Assembly (NCBI RefSeq): GCF_011742165.1 | Contig: NZ_JAAQTO010000018.1 | Span: 124,001 to 188,000, forward strand | Origin: Billgrantia bachuensis | GTDB lineage: Bacteria > Pseudomonadota > Gammaproteobacteria > Pseudomonadales > Halomonadaceae | DNA: 64,000 nt | Direction of reading: 5' to 3' | Shown here: piece after piece, positions 60,723 through 64,000 of the stretch | Position numbering within the stretch: the stretch's first letter is position 1 | How the letters are laid out: every line of letters starts with the position of its first letter | The notes under the pieces: model-generated | The model's database searches: none | What the model saw: only the letters and a program-made list of their open reading frames with translations | Told to the model about the DNA's origin: nothing | Made by a program: the position numbers and the translations under genes

Positions 60723-60746
60723 AAGGCGCCAATGTTTTGGCGCCTT
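60723..60746 (-). terminator. Terminator of the csgDEFG transcript
   Basis: AAGGCGCCAA-AACA-TTGGCGCCTT on the minus strand, followed by TTTTACG, is a perfect 10-bp stem with a T-run. It lies 15 bases after the csgG stop, so csgBA must have its own promoter between here and 60549. Confidence 0.92.
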
Positions 60747-60760
60747 GTAATAGAAGGGTT

Positions 60761-61597
60761 TCATAGCATCGGTGGAGAGGATTCCCGGTAAGCCATGAGT
60801 ATCTCATGATCACGATCTGCAGCATTGGCCAGATTCCAAAGTCCTCGGTCGACTCCTTGTGTAACGAGATGAATGACGGCGGATTCGATTGCCGACATTA
60901 CGGCCATCTGGACCGGTTCATTGTGTGTATACCCTGCCTCGGCTTCCAGCAGACGGCGGAAGCTGACGAAACGATAGACACCAGCACGAACCTCGTATGA
61001 GTAGACCGTCTTGCTGGTGGTAACGTTAGCCAGAACTTCACCGGTGGCGATATCCACGGCGCGGAGGTTGACGGTAACCTGATCGACCTGATACTGACCG
61101 GACGATCCGATGCCGAAGTACTCTGCGCCCACGCCGCCCGTCTTCATGTTGGAGTCGTAGGCAATGATGCCCCCTTCCATCAGGATGCGGGCCGCGTTCA
61201 GCGAGCCCAGTTCGTGTTCGCGTCCGTTTCTCTCCAGGTTGGCCCGTATGATGCGGCGCTCGGTGAGCAGGTTCTGCAGCCCGACACGCTCCAGGGGTAC
61301 GAACCAGCCCGAATCCGCCAGAGCGGAACTCAGCATGGCGGCGCCGCCTTGTGTCACTGCCGTCGAAAAGGTACTGGCGGGCTGAGGGCGGTACTGGCCA
61401 GTCTGATCCCTGAAATCGTAGACGGCCGTGAGTATCGGGGCTGCCGGGCGTGGCAGGCTGGTCAAGTCGTAATACGTACCGGCACGAGGAGCCAGGGTAG
61501 CCGGCGCTCCCTCCAGTCCTTCGGGTGAGGTGACCATACCGACGCATCCGCCAAGGAAGATCAGTCCTGACATGAAACCGATTCTTAGTGCTTTCAT
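60761..61597 (-). CDS. csgG: Curli secretion channel CsgG
   Basis: 278 residues from ATG 61597, as in E. coli (277). The lipoprotein signal ends at IFLGGC. YDFRDQTGQYRPQPASTFST, ERRIIRANLERNG and GIGSSGQYQVDQVTVNLRAV are CsgG signature strings; the second beta-hairpin forming the pore follows with VYSYEVRAGVYRFVSF. It forms a nonameric outer-membrane channel for CsgA and CsgB. AAGGGGC lies upstream. The gene frame extends much further upstream without homology because it runs across csgF and csgE. Confidence 0.95.
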   Translation of the reverse strand: MKALRIGFMSGLIFLGGCVGMVTSPEGLEGAPATLAPRAGTYYDLTSLPRPAAPILTAVYDFRDQTGQYRPQPASTFSTAVTQGGAAMLSSALADSGWFVPLERVGLQNLLTERRIIRANLERNGREHELGSLNAARILMEGGIIAYDSNMKTGGVGAEYFGIGSSGQYQVDQVTVNLRAVDIATGEVLANVTTSKTVYSYEVRAGVYRFVSFRRLLEAEAGYTHNEPVQMAVMSAIESAVIHLVTQGVDRGLWNLANAADRDHEILMAYRESSPPML

Positions 61598-61608
61598 GTT
61601 CTGGCCCC

Positions 61609-62037
61609 TTAAAATGGCGTTCCGAAATCTATCCGCGTCACTTCGTTCGTCCTCTTGTCGGTGATGACCATCTGGAATGCACCGCCCCCCACGTTGACGA
61701 ACCTGACGTTGAGCGAAGAGTTGTCGATGACGCTCTCGCTTCCTCCGGGGTTGTTGGGATCGAGCGCATCGTCGATGGCACGGTTGATGAGATCGGCACG
61801 CAGATCCTGGAGGAAAAAATCGACTTCTGAGAAGCCACCGAAATCCGGAGCGTTGGGATCCTTGTGCGTATCCTGCGCCTGGGCCTTGTTGAGCAGATGG
61901 TTGCCCAGCATGGGATCCCCTCCGAATGAAGGATTGATGGGGCGATAGATGAGTTCCCCCGCCTGGGCTCCCGCGGAGCAGGAGAAGAGCAGTCCGACAA
62001 GAGAGAACTTCAGTAGTAGTGAGCGTGCATGTTTCAT
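61609..62037 (-). CDS. csgF: Curli assembly factor CsgF
   Basis: 142 residues (E. coli 138). A signal peptide (LLFSCSAGAQA) precedes the conserved GELIYRPINPSFGGDP, which inserts in the CsgG channel, and LGNHLLNKAQAQDTHK. The C-terminus NVRFVNVGGGAFQMVITDKR is typical. CsgF holds the CsgB nucleator at the CsgG pore. AAGGAGAAC gives a clear ribosome-binding site at 62037. Confidence 0.95.
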   Translation of the reverse strand: MKHARSLLLKFSLVGLLFSCSAGAQAGELIYRPINPSFGGDPMLGNHLLNKAQAQDTHKDPNAPDFGGFSEVDFFLQDLRADLINRAIDDALDPNNPGGSESVIDNSSLNVRFVNVGGGAFQMVITDKRTNEVTRIDFGTPF

Positions 62038-62066
62038 GGTGTTCTCCTTCTAGTACATCCTTTCCA

Positions 62067-62600
62067 CTAGATTTCTTCGTCGGCCAGATCCGGGTCGCTC
62101 TCCAGCGCTTGCATAATGCTGCGTTGCACCAGGAGCTGTTCCACCTGCTCGACGGCCACCTCGGCATATCGATCGATATCGCTAAGTCGGGGGGGAAGCG
62201 CGGCCTGGAAGAGGATGCGATTGTTCTCCGCGACCCAGACTTGGCTTCCCCAGCGGGCATCGGGGCGCTCGTGCACGGATAGTGTCGTGCTGGTCAGAAT
62301 GTGGCTTTCCGAACTCAACTGGCTGAAACGCCTATAGAAAGTCTTTCCCATCATGGTAATGGTGCGGTCGACTATCACGCCCGACAGGCCTGGCTCGTCC
62401 AAGCGAAACTGACGAGACAGCTCTTCCGTTGCCTTTCCCTCTTCCAGCGCCTCCTCCCCTTCGATCGGGCTCTGAGGAACCGACGGCTCCCTTGGCACCG
62501 CAGGCAGTCCGGCTCCCGGCGTTTCCTCCTCGGCCAAGGCAAGGGAGCCAAACGCCAGCAACAAGATGGCCATTGACGATTTCGCGTGAAAGAAGGCCAT
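62067..62600 (-). CDS. csgE: Curli assembly chaperone/adaptor CsgE with N-terminal extension
   Basis: 177 residues against 129 in E. coli. A signal peptide ends near residue 23 (LLAFGSLALA). It is followed by an acidic, Pro-rich extension of about 40 residues (EEETPGAGLPAVPREPSVP) not seen in E. coli CsgE. The conserved domain follows: GLSGVIVDRTITMMGKTFYR, TLSVHERPDARWGSQVWV and AEVAVEQVEQLL. CsgE caps CsgG and confers specificity for curlin. It lies between csgD and csgF. Confidence 0.92.
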   Translation of the reverse strand: MAFFHAKSSMAILLLAFGSLALAEEETPGAGLPAVPREPSVPQSPIEGEEALEEGKATEELSRQFRLDEPGLSGVIVDRTITMMGKTFYRRFSQLSSESHILTSTTLSVHERPDARWGSQVWVAENNRILFQAALPPRLSDIDRYAEVAVEQVEQLLVQRSIMQALESDPDLADEEI

Positions 62601-62619
62601 TGACCTGTTCGCTCTCGAA

Positions 62620-63324
62620 TCAGTGACTGGATGAGGCTCTATCGCACCGTCGTAGCGCCTGCGGGGGAGGGGGGCCCAAGTTCTGGCGGGCCCAGTTCAC
62701 GGCCTGCATGCGGTTGTTGACCTTGATCTTGCGGAAAATGTTATAAAGATGCGATTTCACCGTATGCTCACTCACAAAGAGAAGCTCGGCGATCTCGGTA
62801 TTGGAGGCGCCGGAGCCGAGCAGGCCAATGATTTCCAGCTCGCGCTGCGTGATGCCGCAGGCGGGGCGGTAGCAGTTGATCTGCTGGCGGCGGTAAAAGT
62901 CGATCAATCGCGTCATCAGCGAGCGCGACAGCCAGTAATCGCCTGCCAGCAGTCGATGGATCCCCTTGCAGATCATTTCGAGGTTATCATTGCGGTAAAA
63001 GACGCCTTTCAGCGGCATGAGGCTTAGCAACCGCGCGGCATGTTCTTCATCCTTCATATTGAAAGCCGTCAACACCCATTCTGGCTGATGTTGATATTGT
63101 GCCTGCCATGCCTGCATGACCGCTTCTTCGAGATGGTCGATATCCAGAAGCACAATGGTACGAGAACCGCCCTCTTCTTTCATGAGATCGACTGCGCCTT
63201 CAGGCACCTCTGGTGGTACTATGTACAAGTCGCGTTGTAGCTTCTCGTGTATGTAACTGACGAAAAGCTGAGTTTGTGGGTTGTTTTCGGTAGCTAGCAG
63301 GATGATCCCTCTTCCAAGTTCCAT
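62620..63324 (-). CDS. csgD: Curli master regulator CsgD (LuxR family)
   Basis: 234 residues. An atypical receiver domain (IILLATENNPQTQLFVSYI at the start, LLDIDHLEEAV in the middle) lacks the normal acidic phospho-pocket as in CsgD. GVFYRNDNLEMICKGIHRLL follows, then a LuxR helix-turn-helix, ITQRELEIIGLLGSGASNTE and FVSEHTVKSHLYNIFRKIKV. It closely resembles enterobacterial CsgD, a biofilm regulator usually governed by cyclic-di-GMP pathways. It is first of the csgDEFG cluster, with an AT-rich upstream region of about 260 bases. Confidence 0.93.
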   Translation of the reverse strand: MELGRGIILLATENNPQTQLFVSYIHEKLQRDLYIVPPEVPEGAVDLMKEEGGSRTIVLLDIDHLEEAVMQAWQAQYQHQPEWVLTAFNMKDEEHAARLLSLMPLKGVFYRNDNLEMICKGIHRLLAGDYWLSRSLMTRLIDFYRRQQINCYRPACGITQRELEIIGLLGSGASNTEIAELLFVSEHTVKSHLYNIFRKIKVNNRMQAVNWARQNLGPPPPQALRRCDRASSSH

Positions 63325-63600
63325 GCTCTTTAATCCCCTGATCGATATTCCTTTTTCTTGATGTGACCATGCCCGGATCTACGAAAAGGACTGTAAACAT
63401 CTTGGTTCAAGCGGAGCAATCTTGTAAAGTTATGTTATAGAATGTATTGTTTGGTTAAGCAGTACTAGATTTCCCATGCCCAGTGCATGAAGTGCTTTAG
63501 CATCATATACTTACGCGCTTTAATGATATTCTTGTCTTCAATAATTCTCACATCGTTTCAAGTTCCACTGAATTTAATTCATTCACTCCTCGTTCGTTAC
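63325..63600 (-). promoter_or_regulatory. AT-rich regulatory region upstream of csgD
   Basis: About 275 bases with no gene. Markedly AT-rich compared with the rest of the window; for example 63421-63460 contains GTTATGTTATAGAATGTATTG. A long AT-rich csgD upstream region, bound by many regulators, is known for enterobacteria. No particular operator was identified and the transcription start was not resolved. Confidence 0.6.
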
Positions 63601-64000
63601 GTTTGATAACGTTTTGTCCTGGAGTCGGCCCATGCGGTCACGGACGCTTCCACGGCCGGCTATAGGCGCGTGAGGAAGGGCCATCTCCGATATGGTTGGT
63701 GTCGGTCGTTGAAGACTGTATTCAGTTCGCGAAGGTTGCCGGCCTGTCGTGGTCTTAAGGAGCGTCATGGCTTGTGCGGTGAAGCCGCCAGGCCCGGCCC
63801 GGCCCGGCCTGGCCAGGCCGGGCAGGTCACCTTTCAATTCTCCGCTGCGGAACCGCCGGGAAGTGAACCGAACAGGGGAATTGCTGGCTTGCCATGGGCC
63901 GGTACAGCACCCATTCGAAGCCGTTGTCCAGAAGAGTGCCGCCAGTATCTTGAGGGAACGATCAAAGACCCGAACCAGCAGCGGCATTCGGGGGTCTCCT
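63601..64000. other. Region without a convincing gene, with a GC-rich palindrome
   Basis: 400 bases up to the right edge. An open frame on the minus strand (63583-63987) has no good ribosome-binding site or recognisable homology. A plus-strand frame from ATG 63769 stays open to the window end (MACAVKPPGPARPGLARPG) and could be the start of a gene cut off here. 63803-63822 is a perfect 20-bp palindrome, CCCGGCCTGGCCAGGCCGGG, within a run of CCCGG repeats. I see nothing else supportable. Confidence 0.4.

Noticed and set aside
63583..63987. 134-residue minus-strand open frame
   Set aside because: No ribosome-binding site, low-complexity PGLARPGRAGPGG stretch generated by the palindromic CCCGG repeats, and no recognisable domain.

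Overview
The window is GC-rich, densely coded chromosomal DNA from a gammaproteobacterium. The best guess is a halophilic member of the Halomonadaceae (Halomonas-like). Protein resemblance, sodium-coupled and TRAP-type transport genes, and a gene order shared partly with Pseudomonas (HU, rubredoxin reductase, ubiC, ubiA, phoBR, pst) all point that way. No rRNA, tRNA, CRISPR array, prophage or intact insertion sequence was seen.

Layout. 1-785: start of a YccS/FUSC membrane protein running off the left edge. 987-6926: a tight accessory operon (DUF3100 membrane protein, small membrane partner, M20 amidohydrolase, 3-hydroxyisobutyrate dehydrogenase-like enzyme, aldehyde dehydrogenase) facing a LysR regulator; this is the best candidate for an undescribed catabolic system. 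6982-10650: small unknown protein, HU, rubredoxin reductase, ubiC and ubiA. 10665-18814: phosphate regulon with phoBR, cysZ, phoU, pstB, pstA, pstC and pstS, and two clear PHO boxes. 18982-29373: mixed housekeeping and transport genes (thioesterase, orphan TRAP binding protein, uvrD, hexR, NSS transporter, DUF72, PAP2 phosphatase, YdgA/DUF945). 29413-29540: a MITE-like element. 29633-36411: glmS, glmU, apbE, uppP and mgtE. 36517-43716: the complete atpIBEFHAGDC operon with a recognisable promoter and terminator. 43796-48123: parB, parA, rsmG and mnmG. 48220-48600: an AT-rich stretch with clustered DnaA boxes that I read as the chromosomal origin oriC, placed next to mnmG as in E. coli. 48604-50982: a polar amino-acid ABC importer. 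51062-58849: erpA, argC, a CLC channel, hemJ, a thiD-like kinase in one unbroken frame with hemL, an AAA kinase of unknown role and a small secreted protein. 58884-63600: a complete curli system (csgDEFG and csgBA) that looks less GC-rich than its surroundings and has a greatly enlarged CsgA. 63601-64000: no convincing gene.

How the genes work together. Phosphate limitation would act through PhoR/PhoB on the two PHO boxes to raise phoBR and pstCAB-phoU. The atp operon, the partition genes, mnmG and oriC form the usual origin-proximal block, so the window probably sits at the replication origin. The curli genes form two transcripts: csgDEFG (regulator, chaperone, adaptor and secretion pore) and csgBA (nucleator and fibre subunit). 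A small secreted protein encoded next to csgA, on the opposite strand, is a candidate periplasmic partner of the system.
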